Positions 1-8,510 of a stretch of DNA of 64,000 nt are shown here, piece after piece. The notes beneath the pieces were generated by a model. It had not been told where the DNA came from and searched no databases. It saw only the letters and a list, made by a program, of their open reading frames with translations. The stretch comes from Marivirga arenosa (GTDB lineage Bacteria; Bacteroidota; Bacteroidia; Cytophagales; Cyclobacteriaceae): NCBI RefSeq assembly GCF_030503895.2, contig NZ_CP129970.2:1738001-1802000 (forward strand). The letters are read 5' to 3'. Numbering within the stretch: position 1 is the stretch's first letter; each line of letters opens with the position of its first letter. Made by a program: the position numbers and the translations under genes.

Positions 1-552
1 TCATTGTTGAAGCTTTCAACTGAAGAAGTTCAAGTTAACATTATCCATAAAGCTGTAGGGCAGATTTCTGAATCTGATGTATTATTAGCTTCTGCTTCCG
101 ATGCGATTATCTTAGGTTTCCAGGTTCGACCTTCTCAAAATGCTAGAAGAATAGCAGAGAATGAAGAAATCGAAATCAGGTTATACTCTATCATCTACGA
201 TGCGATTAATGAGATCAAAGATGCAATGGAAGGTATGTTGGCACCAACTACTGAAGAAGTAATTACGGGTAATATTGAGGTTCGTGAAATCTTTAAAATC
301 TCTAAAATCGGTACTGTTGCAGGTTGTATGGTAACAGACGGTTATGTGAAGCGTAATAATAAGATCAGATTAATTAGAGAAGGTATTGTGAAGTACGAAG
401 GAGAAATTGATCAATTGAAGCGTTTCAAAGATGATGTTCAGGAAGTGAAGAAAGGATATGAGTGTGGTATTAGTATAAAAGGCTATAACGACATCAAAGA
501 AGGAGATGTAATCGAAGGATTCGAAGAAAGAGAAGTAAAAAGAAAGCTTTAA
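1..552 (+). CDS. infB: Translation initiation factor IF-2, C-terminal part
   Basis: This is the last 183 codons of IF-2, the GTPase that places initiator tRNA on the 30S subunit. The frame is open through the left edge, so the G domain lies outside the window. What remains matches the end of domain III (segment with [18 protein letters not shown]) and the C-terminal beta-barrel that binds formyl-methionyl-tRNA (segments [18 protein letters not shown] and [17 protein letters not shown]). Length and order match the usual IF-2 C-terminus, and the stop is followed 23 bases later by a strong terminator. Identification is secure; only the N-terminus is missing. Confidence 0.95.
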   Translation, partial: SLLKLSTEEVQVNIIHKAVGQISESDVLLASASDAIILGFQVRPSQNARRIAENEEIEIRLYSIIYDAINEIKDAMEGMLAPTTEEVITGNIEVREIFKISKIGTVAGCMVTDGYVKRNNKIRLIREGIVKYEGEIDQLKRFKDDVQEVKKGYECGISIKGYNDIKEGDVIEGFEEREVKRKL

Positions 553-575
553 TAGCTAATTCAAATTATATACAA

Positions 576-609
576 AGCCGATTGGATTCAATTCCAATCG
601 GCTTTTTTT
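576..609 (+). terminator. Rho-independent terminator of infB
   Basis: Perfect 11-base-pair stem (576-586 with 593-603) closed by a six-base loop and followed by a run of T. It sits 23 bases after the infB stop and just before the next gene. Confidence 0.9.
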
Positions 610-634
610 ATATCTATTGTGGATTCGAAACCGT

Positions 635-1111
635 ATGAATACTATGGATCATTTAGAATTGAATTCTCCAGAAGATATACCCAATACTTTCATCGATGCC
701 TGGAATGAAAAAGATGCCAGGAAATTAGCTTCTATTTTTGATGAGGATGCAGAATTTATAAATGTTACCGGGCTATGGTGGCATGACAGAGAATCTATAT
801 TTCAAGCTCATGATTATGGACTGAAAGTCATTTTCAAAGACTCTACCTTAACTTTAAGAAAATCAAAAGTAAAATACTTGTCTGATTTTATAGCGGTGGT
901 AAATGCAAGAGTCCATTTAGAAGGACAAACTAATATAAAGGGTGTTCAAGCCCAGGCGAGGAATACCATATTCACTTTTGTAGTCCATCAAAATGAGCAG
1001 GGATACTGGACTTGTGCTTCAGCTCAAAATACGGATGTTGTACCCGGTAAAGAAACCCATATTATAGATGAAGAAGGAAATATGAAGGCAGTGGATTATA
1101 GAAAGAAATAA
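635..1111 (+). CDS. SnoaL/NTF2-like protein (SgcJ/EcaC type)
   Basis: A 158-residue cytoplasmic protein of the NTF2-like superfamily, a cone-shaped fold used by small enzymes and ligand-binding proteins. Seen: the opening helix with FIDAWNEKDARKLASIFDED, the typical 'WNxxDAxxLAxLFxxDA' signature of SgcJ/EcaC proteins, then alternating strands (FINVTGLWWHDRESIF, ITFTFVV-like segments). The first ATG of the open frame is at 635; an upstream TTG at 617 would put the start inside the terminator tail, so 635 (or the ATG at 644) is preferred. No signal peptide. It stands alone between a terminator and an inverted-repeat element. The substrate is unknown. Confidence 0.75.
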   Translation: MNTMDHLELNSPEDIPNTFIDAWNEKDARKLASIFDEDAEFINVTGLWWHDRESIFQAHDYGLKVIFKDSTLTLRKSKVKYLSDFIAVVNARVHLEGQTNIKGVQAQARNTIFTFVVHQNEQGYWTCASAQNTDVVPGKETHIIDEEGNMKAVDYRKK

Positions 1112-1130
1112 TCAGCACTATGGTCCTACA

Positions 1131-1190
1131 GTCCAAGCGGATGCTTGAACTATTGTATCGATTCTCTCTGGTTCAAGCGTCCGCTTGGAC
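1131..1190. repeat. REPIN-like pair of inverted palindromes, copy 1
   Basis: Bases 1131-1150 and 1171-1190 form a 20-base inverted repeat with one mismatch and a 20-base spacer. Each arm is itself a short palindrome (CAAGC/GCTTG core). A related pair lies at 20511-20586. Two inverted palindromes at close spacing is the layout of REPIN elements mobilised by RAYT (IS200-like) transposases. No such transposase is in the window, so the class is an inference. Confidence 0.6.
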
Positions 1191-1313
1191 CATAAATTGA
1201 CAAGAGGAATCTTAATATAGATGCTCTTCCACAAAGCATATTTACCCTTGGCGTAAAAAGCGTTTGCATCTAAGCTTAGCTTTTACGAGATTGATTCAAA
1301 CTTAAATTTTACT

Positions 1314-4300
1314 ATGAGGAAACCTTCAATTAAACTATGGATGAGTTTCTTGTTAGCTTTCTGCTGTTATTTTACAGTAGTTGCTCAACAAGTAGACTTA
1401 GAGAAATTAAAAGGCATTGATGTTCGCAGTATCGGACCAGCCGGTATGAGTGGACGTATTACAGCCATTGATGTGGTGCATGATAACCCACAAGTAATGT
1501 ATGTAGGCTCAGCTTCTGGTGGCCTTTGGAAATCAGAAAGCGGAGGAGTAGACTGGGAACCAGTCTTCGATGAAGAACAAATTTTATCAATTGGAGCAGT
1601 AGCTATTCAGCAGGATAATCCGGATGTGATCTGGGTTGGGACTGGTGAAGGTAATCCAAGAAATAGTTCTAATGGAGGTTATGGCTTATACAAATCAATG
1701 GATGGTGGTAAAAGCTGGAAATTGATGGGCCTAGAAAAGACTCGCAATATTCATAGAATCAGAATTGACCCGAGCAATCCCAATACGGTTTATGTAGGTG
1801 CTATCGGTTCACCCTGGGGAGAGCATCCTGAAAGAGGTGTTTTCAAAACCACTGATGGCGGTAAAAGCTGGACGAAAAGCTTATTTGTAGATAATAAAAC
1901 CGGTGTTGCGGAACTGATTATGGATCCTAATAATCCGAATAAGTTATTTGCAGCCATGTGGGAACACAGAAGAAAGCCATGGACTTTCACTTCTGGTGGT
2001 CCAGGTTCTGGTTTATATATGACAGTTGACGGAGGTGAAAACTGGAAAGAATTAACGGATGAAGATGGTCTTCCAAAAGGAGATTTAGGAAGAATAGGAT
2101 TAGCGATTTCTGCTGCTGATTCTAAAACGGTTTATGCTTTGGTAGAATCAAAGAAAAATGCTTTATATAAATCAACAGATGGCGGTTATAAATGGAAAAT
2201 GATCAACTCAGATATGGGTGAAATTGGAAATCGTCCATTCTATTATGCCGAATTGTATGCGGATCCGTCTAATGAAAATAGAGTGTATACCATTTTCACT
2301 TATGTAAATGTGAGTGAAGATGGCGGAAAGTCATTTAAAGAATTAATGCCAGCTTATGGTACTGATGTAGGGGTTCACCCGGATCACCATGCTTGGTATA
2401 TTCACCCGAAAAACCCTGATATGATGTTAGATGGAAATGACGGTGGATTAAACATCACTTACGATGGAGGAGAAACCTGGAGATTTGTTCAAAATCTACC
2501 AGTAGGACAATTCTACCATATTAATGTAGATAATGATTATCCTTATAATGTTTACGGGGGTATGCAAGACAACGGTAGCTGGATCGGCCCAGCTTACGTT
2601 TGGAAAGCACAAGGTATCCGTAATTCTTATTTCCAAGAATTAGCCTTTGGTGATGGTTTTGATGTAGTACCTGATCCTGATAATTCAAGATATGGATTTG
2701 CACAATCACAGCAAGGTTTTGTAGTTCGCTACGATAGAGAAACTGGCAATAATCAAATTGTAAGACCAACGCATCCTGATAAAGATGTATTATTAAGATT
2801 CAACTGGAACGCAGCCATTGCACAAAATCCATTTGATAATAGTTCAGTGTATTTTGGAAGTCAGTTTTTACATAAGACTACTGATAAGGGACAAACTTGG
2901 GAAATTATCTCACCAGATTTAACTACCAATGATCCAGAAAAACAAAAACAATTTGAAAGTGGTGGCTTAACCTATGATGCTACAGGCGCTGAAAATAATA
3001 CCACTATTACTGCTATAGCCCCATCTTCTTTAAAGGAAGAAGTGATATGGGTGGGTACTGATGATGGTAACATTCAACTAACCCAAGATGGTGGTCAGTC
3101 ATGGAATAAGGTAAGTACCAATATTAAGGGATTCCCTGCTGAATCATGGGTAGCTCAAATCCAAGCTTCTACTTATAATGCTGGAGAAGCATTTGTGGTA
3201 GTGAATAATTATAGAAATTTCGATTTCAAACCTTATTTATTCCACACTACCAATTATGGTAAAAGCTGGACTAATTTAACTTCAGGTGATGAGGTATGGA
3301 CTTATACGTTAAGTGTAGTGCAAGATCCTGAAGAGCCTAACTTAATGTTCTTAGGAACCGATGGAGGTTTGTATTTCAGTATCAACAAAGGACAGAATTG
3401 GCAGAAATGGACCAATGATTATCCTAATGTTCCTACTCGTGATATGATGATTCATCCGAGAGAGCATGATTTGGTAATTGGTACTTTTGGTAGAGCAATC
3501 TACGTGATGGATGATATCCGACCGTTAAGAGAATTAGCAGCAGAAGGTAAATCTGTATTAGATCAACCCTTAAAATTATTTACTCCACCTACTGCTTATC
3601 AGGCGGTAAACCAGCAGCCTAGTGGTTCTCGCTTTGGAGCGAATGCCCTTTTTAATGGAGAAAACAGAAACTCTAATGCTATGATTTCTTACCTAATTAA
3701 TAAGCCTGAGCAAAAAGAAGAGGAAAAGGATGAGAAAAAAGAGGAAGAAGAAAGTGATGAGAAGAAAGTTTCTTATGACTCATTGAAGTTGAAGGTTTAT
3801 ACTATGGATGGAGAGTTGATCCGTACATTAAGAAATAAAACACCTAAAGAGAATGGTTTACATCGTATGTATTGGAGAATGGATGAGGCAGGAAGCAGAG
3901 GGCCAAGCAGAAGGTTAACCAAAGAAGATGCTGAAGAACCAGGCGGTGTTGATGTAATGCCAGGTAAATACAAATTGGTTTTACACTTTGGTGAACATAA
4001 AGATTCTACTGAGATAGAAGTTCAGTTCGATCCGCGTTTAGAGGTAGATAGAGCGGATTTGCAAGCACGTTATGATTTTATCAAAGAAATTGAGCAAATG
4101 CAAGTAACGGCTTATGAAGCAAGCCAAAGAATTTTGGAAGCTAAGGAAACCGCTGATCATTATATCAACTGGATGAAAGAAAAAGACAAAGAAGCTTTTA
4201 AAGAAGAAATTAAGGCAAGCAAAGCCATTAAAGATTCTTTAGAAGTATTATTTGAGCCATTTGTAGGGGAGGACTTTAGCGAAAAGCAAGGTATTATTAG

Positions 4301-4541
4301 AACTCCAATTCCAGATATAGGCGATAGAATTGGAAATGCGTATTATTATACTTCAGCTAGTTTTGATAAACCAGGTGATACCCAGAAACGTTTGAAAAAA
4401 CAGGCTGAGGAAGCTTTAAAACCTGCTATTGAAGCCCTTAATAAATTCTTCGCAGAAGATTGGAAGGCATATCAAAAGAAAATCAGCGAATTAGACCTTT
4501 CCCTTTTTGAAGAGTACGAAGCAATTGAAGTAAAAGAATAA
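1314..4541 (+). CDS. Secreted sortilin/BNR-repeat beta-propeller protein
   Basis: A 1075-residue exported protein. Residues 1-25 form a signal peptide ending FTVVAQQ. The body is a beta-propeller with many Asp-box/BNR motifs of the form DGGxxW (for example DGGKSWK, DGGENWKE, DGGETWR, DGGQSWN), the VPS10/sortilin-like arrangement often labelled 'glycosyl hydrolase' in databases. Around residues 799-818 there is a very Glu/Lys-rich linker, followed by a helical C-terminal domain. No type IX secretion C-terminal signal is obvious. The family is common in Bacteroidota, and its substrate is not established; a hydrolase activity should not be assumed. It is transcribed alone and ends at a terminator. 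Confidence 0.85.
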   Translation: MRKPSIKLWMSFLLAFCCYFTVVAQQVDLEKLKGIDVRSIGPAGMSGRITAIDVVHDNPQVMYVGSASGGLWKSESGGVDWEPVFDEEQILSIGAVAIQQDNPDVIWVGTGEGNPRNSSNGGYGLYKSMDGGKSWKLMGLEKTRNIHRIRIDPSNPNTVYVGAIGSPWGEHPERGVFKTTDGGKSWTKSLFVDNKTGVAELIMDPNNPNKLFAAMWEHRRKPWTFTSGGPGSGLYMTVDGGENWKELTDEDGLPKGDLGRIGLAISAADSKTVYALVESKKNALYKSTDGGYKWKMINSDMGEIGNRPFYYAELYADPSNENRVYTIFTYVNVSEDGGKSFKELMPAYGTDVGVHPDHHAWYIHPKNPDMMLDGNDGGLNITYDGGETWRFVQNLPVGQFYHINVDNDYPYNVYGGMQDNGSWIGPAYVWKAQGIRNSYFQELAFGDGFDVVPDPDNSRYGFAQSQQGFVVRYDRETGNNQIVRPTHPDKDVLLRFNWNAAIAQNPFDNSSVYFGSQFLHKTTDKGQTWEIISPDLTTNDPEKQKQFESGGLTYDATGAENNTTITAIAPSSLKEEVIWVGTDDGNIQLTQDGGQSWNKVSTNIKGFPAESWVAQIQASTYNAGEAFVVVNNYRNFDFKPYLFHTTNYGKSWTNLTSGDEVWTYTLSVVQDPEEPNLMFLGTDGGLYFSINKGQNWQKWTNDYPNVPTRDMMIHPREHDLVIGTFGRAIYVMDDIRPLRELAAEGKSVLDQPLKLFTPPTAYQAVNQQPSGSRFGANALFNGENRNSNAMISYLINKPEQKEEEKDEKKEEEESDEKKVSYDSLKLKVYTMDGELIRTLRNKTPKENGLHRMYWRMDEAGSRGPSRRLTKEDAEEPGGVDVMPGKYKLVLHFGEHKDSTEIEVQFDPRLEVDRADLQARYDFIKEIEQMQVTAYEASQRILEAKETADHYINWMKEKDKEAFKEEIKASKAIKDSLEVLFEPFVGEDFSEKQGIIRTPIPDIGDRIGNAYYYTSASFDKPGDTQKRLKKQAEEALKPAIEALNKFFAEDWKAYQKKISELDLSLFEEYEAIEVKE

Positions 4542-4561
4542 GTTAAATTTTAATGATGATT

Positions 4562-4600
4562 AAAAGCCTGTGGTGGAAACGCTACAGGCTTTTTTGTTTT
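4562..4600 (+). terminator. Rho-independent terminator
   Basis: Nine-base stem 4563-4571 with 4584-4592, then a T-rich tail, 21 bases after the stop of the BNR-repeat gene. Confidence 0.85.
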
Positions 4601-4748
4601 GGATACATTTAAAATATTTTTATTACATTTATGATATCAGTTCATCTACAACCAAAACCTATATCCCTTTCGATCTAATTTTTGGTTTGATGAATGATTT
4701 ATAAAGTAGATATGACGACTAAAAGTATCGATCTCTGCAATATTTTAG

Positions 4749-4784
4749 GGATATAACGACTTAAGTCATTATATCCATATGTTG
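4749..4784 (+). other. Left boundary of cassette array, with 28-base palindrome
   Basis: Bases 4749-4776 are a near-perfect palindrome: GGATATAA and TTATATCC flank the self-complementary GACTTAAGTC. Directly after it, the GTT at 4781-4783 opens a 12-base box (GTTGTATTTAAT) that matches, at 10 of 12 positions, the reverse complement of the box opening the first hairpin site (5180-5191). It is therefore the likely left junction of the first cassette. Whether the palindrome was the original insertion target or a degraded site is not known. The stretch 4601-4748 shows no gene. Confidence 0.5.
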
Positions 4785-5265
4785 TATTTAATTCCTTTCT
4801 TAAGATTATTCTGCAAGGCAGTTGGCAGAAAGAGGGCATAAAAAGCGGATTGATTAGCCTTGAAAAGGCCTAAGTTTTGCGGGCGAGCCGTGGAAGCAGT
4901 GTGCTTCTAAACGGTTGAGACCGTTAAAAAACTTAGAATGAAGTTAGCCGATTCCAGCCATAAAGTCAAGGAATTCAGAGGCTAATGAAAAAGCAATCGT
5001 TTTTATCAGGGGTGGATTTAGGCTTTCTACCGGCATGACAACGGATACATAGTTTCTCCTATATACCATTTAGTCATGACTCCAACTGACATGGCAGATG
5101 ATTGTGATGGTTTTAAGAAAGGAACTCCGTATTTTTCAATTACCCTAATTTCTACTACTTTAGGAGTAATTAAAAATATACTAAACACAACATCAGCTAT
5201 CGAATCATTAATGAAAGGTCATCAAATTACTAAGATTCCCAATCAAAACGATCGATAGCCTGACG
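4782..5265 (+). other. Candidate cassette without a convincing gene
   Basis: A 484-base segment bounded by a GTT junction and the first attC-like site. It has no convincing protein gene; one 60-codon frame (5076-5258) runs into the recombination hairpin and is not supported. The middle is rich in secondary structure: CTAAGTTTT at 4870-4878 pairs with AAAACTTAG at 4928-4936 and encloses smaller hairpins. It may be a non-coding RNA cassette or the residue of a decayed gene. Confidence 0.45.
4885..4916 (+). ncRNA. Hairpin resembling group II intron domain V
   Basis: The 32 bases start GAGCCGT and end ACGGTT. These pair as A-U, G-U, C-G, C-G, G-C, U-A, the pattern of the catalytic AGC triad stem of domain V. 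A two-base AA bulge lies on the 3' side and an upper stem GGAAGCA/TGCTTCT closes on a three-base loop. Against it: the loop is not GNRA, the upper stem is longer than usual, a competing hairpin (4910-4925) exists, and no intron reverse transcriptase is near. It may be a remnant or a chance likeness. Confidence 0.25.
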
Positions 5266-5271
5266 TTATCT
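5184..5271 (+). repeat. attC-like recombination site 1
   Basis: An imperfect hairpin. The left arm 5189-5202 (from AAC) pairs with 5253-5267 (to GTT) with one mismatch and one extra unpaired base (C5259), the bulged-base geometry of integron attC sites. The central part 5211-5250 is identical over 40 bases to the reverse complement of 30905-30944 in the second locus. The right box GTTATCTTC (5265-5273) is the exact reverse complement of the left box of site 2 (6534-6542), as expected if it opens the next cassette. Confidence 0.75.
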
Positions 5272-5284
5272 TCAATTAGAATAA

Positions 5285-6529
5285 ATGACGAAAAAAGAAA
5301 TAGGCGAAAGAATCAAACTAGTTAAAAATCATCTGAAGGCAGAAAATGAATTTGAAGCTTCCGAAGAATTTAACTCCTTAGCCTATGACCTGCATCAAGC
5401 AAAGAAATATCAGGAGTTAACAACCGAGTTTAAAAAAATATCGAAGCTTGTTGAAGATAAAACAGCCTTTTTCACATTTGAGCTAGCATATGCTTTTGAT
5501 CACTGTGATGATGAAGATTCGTCTGAAAAGGTTTATGAGCATTTATCAAACGAAGAACCAAATAACACCGCTATACTGAACAATCTCTCTAATATTAAGA
5601 AGAGAAAGAGAAAATTTAAAGACGCTTTTGAACTGATATCAAGAGCTTATGAATTGGATTCTGAAGATGAAATAATTTCAAACAACTATGATTCCTTAAA
5701 TCAAATCATTTCAGAGGAAAAAGAAAGAGAAGTAAGGTTTAAACACGCTTTAACTCATTTAGAAAGAGAGAATAAATTTGTTACCGATAAACTACAATCG
5801 TTTATTCAAGCCGCTAAAAAGGATGAGAATTATGATAATGGAGTTCTCCCCATCGCTAAATGGAAGTTTAAGGTTTTCATGAAAACGGACGAGCAAAAAG
5901 CTGAGTCTCTCAGAGAACAATGGCTTGATAAAGATTATATAATTGACACTGGTCAACGAGGTGACTATTACGAAATTGTATATGAAATCAACCCTCTTAT
6001 TGAACAATCACTAAGTGAAATAAAATTCAAGATTATTAATCCAAATTGGATAAAGGGTATTGAAAAATTAAATGTTGAATTTCTAGAGGAGATAAACTAT
6101 TACAGAAACCTAAAGAAAATTAATAAGGTCAATAAGAAATTCAAAGAAATCCTTAAACGTGATTTTGATGAATTGACATTAAATCATCTTCTTCAAAATA
6201 ACAAGACCACTATTATTCTTGCTGGCTCACTAATTGAGACCTTATTAATCTATCATTTGGAGAAGAAAAAAATCACAAAGATTGATTACGAACTAAACAA
6301 CAAGAAATTAACCAAAAACCTTTATGATGCCGCATTAAATGATTTGCTTCTTTTCCTTGAGCAAAATAAAATGCTACAAAAGCAATTTGTGCATTTGGGA
6401 AATGTATCCAGAATATTTAGGAACTATGTGCATCCAGGGAAAGAATTAAAGGAAAGTGAAGAGCTTGATTCTTCAAAGGCAAATTTATGTTATATAAGTG
6501 CATCTGAACTTATTAATACAGTGATTTAA
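5285..6529 (+). CDS. TPR protein with C-terminal HEPN-like domain (cassette gene)
   Basis: A 414-residue soluble protein, the only gene of the cassette 5266-6722. Residues about 30-135 look like tetratricopeptide helices. A charged central part follows, with strands around 190-255. Residues about 295-410 form an all-helical domain with AGSLIETLLIYHLE and RNYVHPGKEL, resembling HEPN-type domains in which an R...H motif can mark RNase activity; the spacing here (R379, H383) is shorter than the classic motif. The ATG lies 12 bases after the cassette's opening box, so it has almost no leader. I do not recognise a named family. An antiviral or toxin-like role is an inference from the HEPN-like part and cassette location. 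Confidence 0.7.
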   Translation: MTKKEIGERIKLVKNHLKAENEFEASEEFNSLAYDLHQAKKYQELTTEFKKISKLVEDKTAFFTFELAYAFDHCDDEDSSEKVYEHLSNEEPNNTAILNNLSNIKKRKRKFKDAFELISRAYELDSEDEIISNNYDSLNQIISEEKEREVRFKHALTHLERENKFVTDKLQSFIQAAKKDENYDNGVLPIAKWKFKVFMKTDEQKAESLREQWLDKDYIIDTGQRGDYYEIVYEINPLIEQSLSEIKFKIINPNWIKGIEKLNVEFLEEINYYRNLKKINKVNKKFKEILKRDFDELTLNHLLQNNKTTIILAGSLIETLLIYHLEKKKITKIDYELNNKKLTKNLYDAALNDLLLFLEQNKMLQKQFVHLGNVSRIFRNYVHPGKELKESEELDSSKANLCYISASELINTVI

Positions 6530-6533
6530 AAAA

Positions 6534-6730
6534 GAAGATAACACGGTATATAGCAAATTGGGCGTTTGGTGGTTTACGAAAACCCTGTGGTTATTTGAAA
6601 CACCGCCAAATCGTTGATTTGGCTTTTAAGAATGAATAAATTAAAAACAAAATAAACGATTTGGCTCGGAGCAGCTCGACAGTTCAGTGCTTTCAACTGC
6701 CCTACTTGCCATATACAAATCGTTAGTGGC
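6534..6730 (+). repeat. attC-like recombination site 2
   Basis: A long hairpin site. The left arm after AAC (6540-6542) reads TATATAGCAAATTGGGC, and the right arm before GTT (6722-6724) is its near complement (GCCCTACTTGCCATATA). The inside is also folded, for example GCCAAATC/GATTTGGC. The left box GAAGATAAC (6534-6542) complements exactly the start of the preceding cassette (5265-5273). The right box GTTAGTGGC (6722-6730) complements exactly the left box of site 3 (9066-9074). Two such matches are the hallmark of a boundary between two integron cassettes. Confidence 0.8.
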
Positions 6731-6752
6731 AACCTAAAGAAAACGACACTTA

Positions 6753-8156
6753 TTGAAGAATAAAAAAGAAATAGAAAAAAGGATTGCCTTAAAGAAGTTT
6801 AGGAGAAAACTAAAAAGTAAGGAAAAACGCAAGAATCGAAGACGTGCTGAGAATTATTCATACATAGAGTCAAAAAAAGATTTAGGCGAGGATCACTCAT
6901 ATGAGAATATTCTTGCAAATTGGCTACCTGCAAACTTATCTTATCTACTAAGCTGTGAGGGTTCTGACTTTCACATAAATGAAATTGGCAAAAGAATACC
7001 AGAAAACGGTGGAAGATTCTTTGTACCGAAAGAATTTTCAATAGTTGACAATGCTGAAACTTCTTACCGCTTTATACAGGGTCTTCTCGGAGCTCTAATT
7101 CACCAAAAATATTCTAAAGTTTATATAGATTACTCGAATTGTACCAGACTCGATTTAGGTGCACAGGTATTCTTAGACATCATATTAAGAGACGTTATCA
7201 AGTTCTTTAAACGCTGTGAGCAATATAAAAAGACTAGACCAAAAGTCACTGAGATTAATGGCACCAACGCTAAGGATGAAAATGTTCAAAAATTATTAAA
7301 CTCAGTTGGTTCACCGGTTATCCATTCAAACATTGAAAAAAAATATTCGGACATAATCCCATATAAACTATGCGTTCATGACAGGGAGCTAAACGGTGAC
7401 CCTATTAAGATTAGAGAACAAAAAGATTTAGACACAACAAAGCTTGTTGATTATGTTCTAGAATGTTTGAAGACTTTAAATAGGACTCTGACACCAGACA
7501 GATTAGATGATTTAAGTACTGTAATTGGAGAAATACTTATAAATGCTGAAGAGCACTCAACAACCAAACATAGATTCTCAATTGGTTATTTTCATGAAAA
7601 AACCGAAGGAGATAAACACTTTGGTGTTTTTAGGTTAGCTATTCTAAATTTTGGTCAAACTATCTATGAAAAGTTTAAAGACCCTGATTGCCCAAATCAA
7701 ACTACTGTCTCAAAAATGAAATCATTATCTGATCAGTATACCAAAAAGAAGTATTTTATAATTAAAGGCTTTGAAGAAGAAACGCTATGGACATTATACG
7801 CACTGCAAGACGGTGTAACATCAGTTTCAACGGATGAATATTTAAAACGGGGAAATGGGTCTATTCAGTTCATTGAAAGCTTCTTCAATATTAAAGGTCA
7901 AAACAAAGAAGCAGATGATTTTTCAACTCTTGCAATTTTGTCAGGAAATACTAAAATCATTTTTGACGGAACTTACAATATCACAAATGGTATAGTGGAC
8001 GGTGAAAAGTACAAGTTCATGACATTCAATGAATCAGGGAAAATAGAAGAAAAACCAGACACTAAGTTTGTGAAATACACGAAAAATTATTTCCCAGGCA
8101 CTATTATTAGTGCAAAAATATTATTCAATGAGGACGATTTAACAGAAGAAATATGA
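6753..8156 (+). CDS. STAS-like plus GHKL ATPase protein (cassette gene)
   Basis: A 467-residue protein, first of three genes in the cassette 6723-9192. Residues 1-35 are extremely Lys/Arg rich. Residues about 115-185 resemble a STAS fold (VYIDYSNCTRLDLGAQVFLD, then a NGTNAKDENVQKLLNSVGS helix). Residues about 230-400 are a GHKL/HATPase domain with N-box IGEILINAEEHS (258-269), a G1-like LNFGQT and a G2-like RGNGSIQFIESF. The combination recalls anti-sigma-type kinases joined to their antagonist fold, so partner switching by phosphorylation is plausible but unproven. No ATG exists near the N-terminus; TTG at 6753 is the best start. The end overlaps the next gene by ATGA. Confidence 0.75.
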   Translation: MKNKKEIEKRIALKKFRRKLKSKEKRKNRRRAENYSYIESKKDLGEDHSYENILANWLPANLSYLLSCEGSDFHINEIGKRIPENGGRFFVPKEFSIVDNAETSYRFIQGLLGALIHQKYSKVYIDYSNCTRLDLGAQVFLDIILRDVIKFFKRCEQYKKTRPKVTEINGTNAKDENVQKLLNSVGSPVIHSNIEKKYSDIIPYKLCVHDRELNGDPIKIREQKDLDTTKLVDYVLECLKTLNRTLTPDRLDDLSTVIGEILINAEEHSTTKHRFSIGYFHEKTEGDKHFGVFRLAILNFGQTIYEKFKDPDCPNQTTVSKMKSLSDQYTKKKYFIIKGFEEETLWTLYALQDGVTSVSTDEYLKRGNGSIQFIESFFNIKGQNKEADDFSTLAILSGNTKIIFDGTYNITNGIVDGEKYKFMTFNESGKIEEKPDTKFVKYTKNYFPGTIISAKILFNEDDLTEEI

Positions 8157-8506
8157 AACATAACAAAGAAAACACTCTAGACCTTGAGGATTATAGAGTA
8201 AAAGGCAAAGATGGAACTATTGCCAAGGTTTTTACAGGTAGAGACCGTGGAAAAGATGTCCGTTTGGCATCTAAAATTGATGAAATGGAAGAAAAGAATG
8301 AGTCAATCTTAGTAATTATTCCTGATAACATTTATTCAATCAATCCTTCTTTTTTTGAGGAGTTGTTTGTCAATGTTGTACTCAAATTAGGAAGAGAGAA
8401 ATTTCGAGAAAAATTTGAGTTCAATTCCTTAGGAAAATACAATTATGAAAGACCTCTAAATGAGGCAATAAACAGAATTCTCAGAAAAAACACCGCAATA
8501 GGCTAA
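8153..8506 (+). CDS. STAS-like DUF4325 protein (cassette gene)
   Basis: A 117-residue protein matching the DUF4325 family by its core (ILVIIPDNIYSINPSFFEELFVNVVLKLG), a STAS-like domain usually encoded beside GHKL ATPases. The start overlaps the stop of the ATPase gene by four bases (ATGA), which implies translational coupling and equal amounts. DUF4325 proteins are of unknown function; by fold and neighbourhood it is the likely phosphorylation or binding partner of the upstream ATPase. Cytoplasmic, no signal or membrane segment. Confidence 0.75.
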   Translation: MKHNKENTLDLEDYRVKGKDGTIAKVFTGRDRGKDVRLASKIDEMEEKNESILVIIPDNIYSINPSFFEELFVNVVLKLGREKFREKFEFNSLGKYNYERPLNEAINRILRKNTAIG

Positions 8507-8510
8507 AGAT

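Noticed and set aside
1314..4541. Glycoside hydrolase function for the BNR-repeat protein
   Set aside because: Asp-box propellers are often labelled so, but no catalytic motif could be pointed to.
4885..4916. An active group II intron
   Set aside because: Only a domain V-like hairpin is present; no reverse transcriptase, no recognisable domain I and no clear domain VI. Kept only as a low-confidence likeness.
5076..5258. A 60-codon open frame inside the first cassette, ending within attC-like site 1
   Set aside because: Its last 24 codons are the recombination hairpin itself, which reads open in the same frame in the copy at 30881-30973, so openness is explained by shared site sequence. No RBS, signal or family seen.
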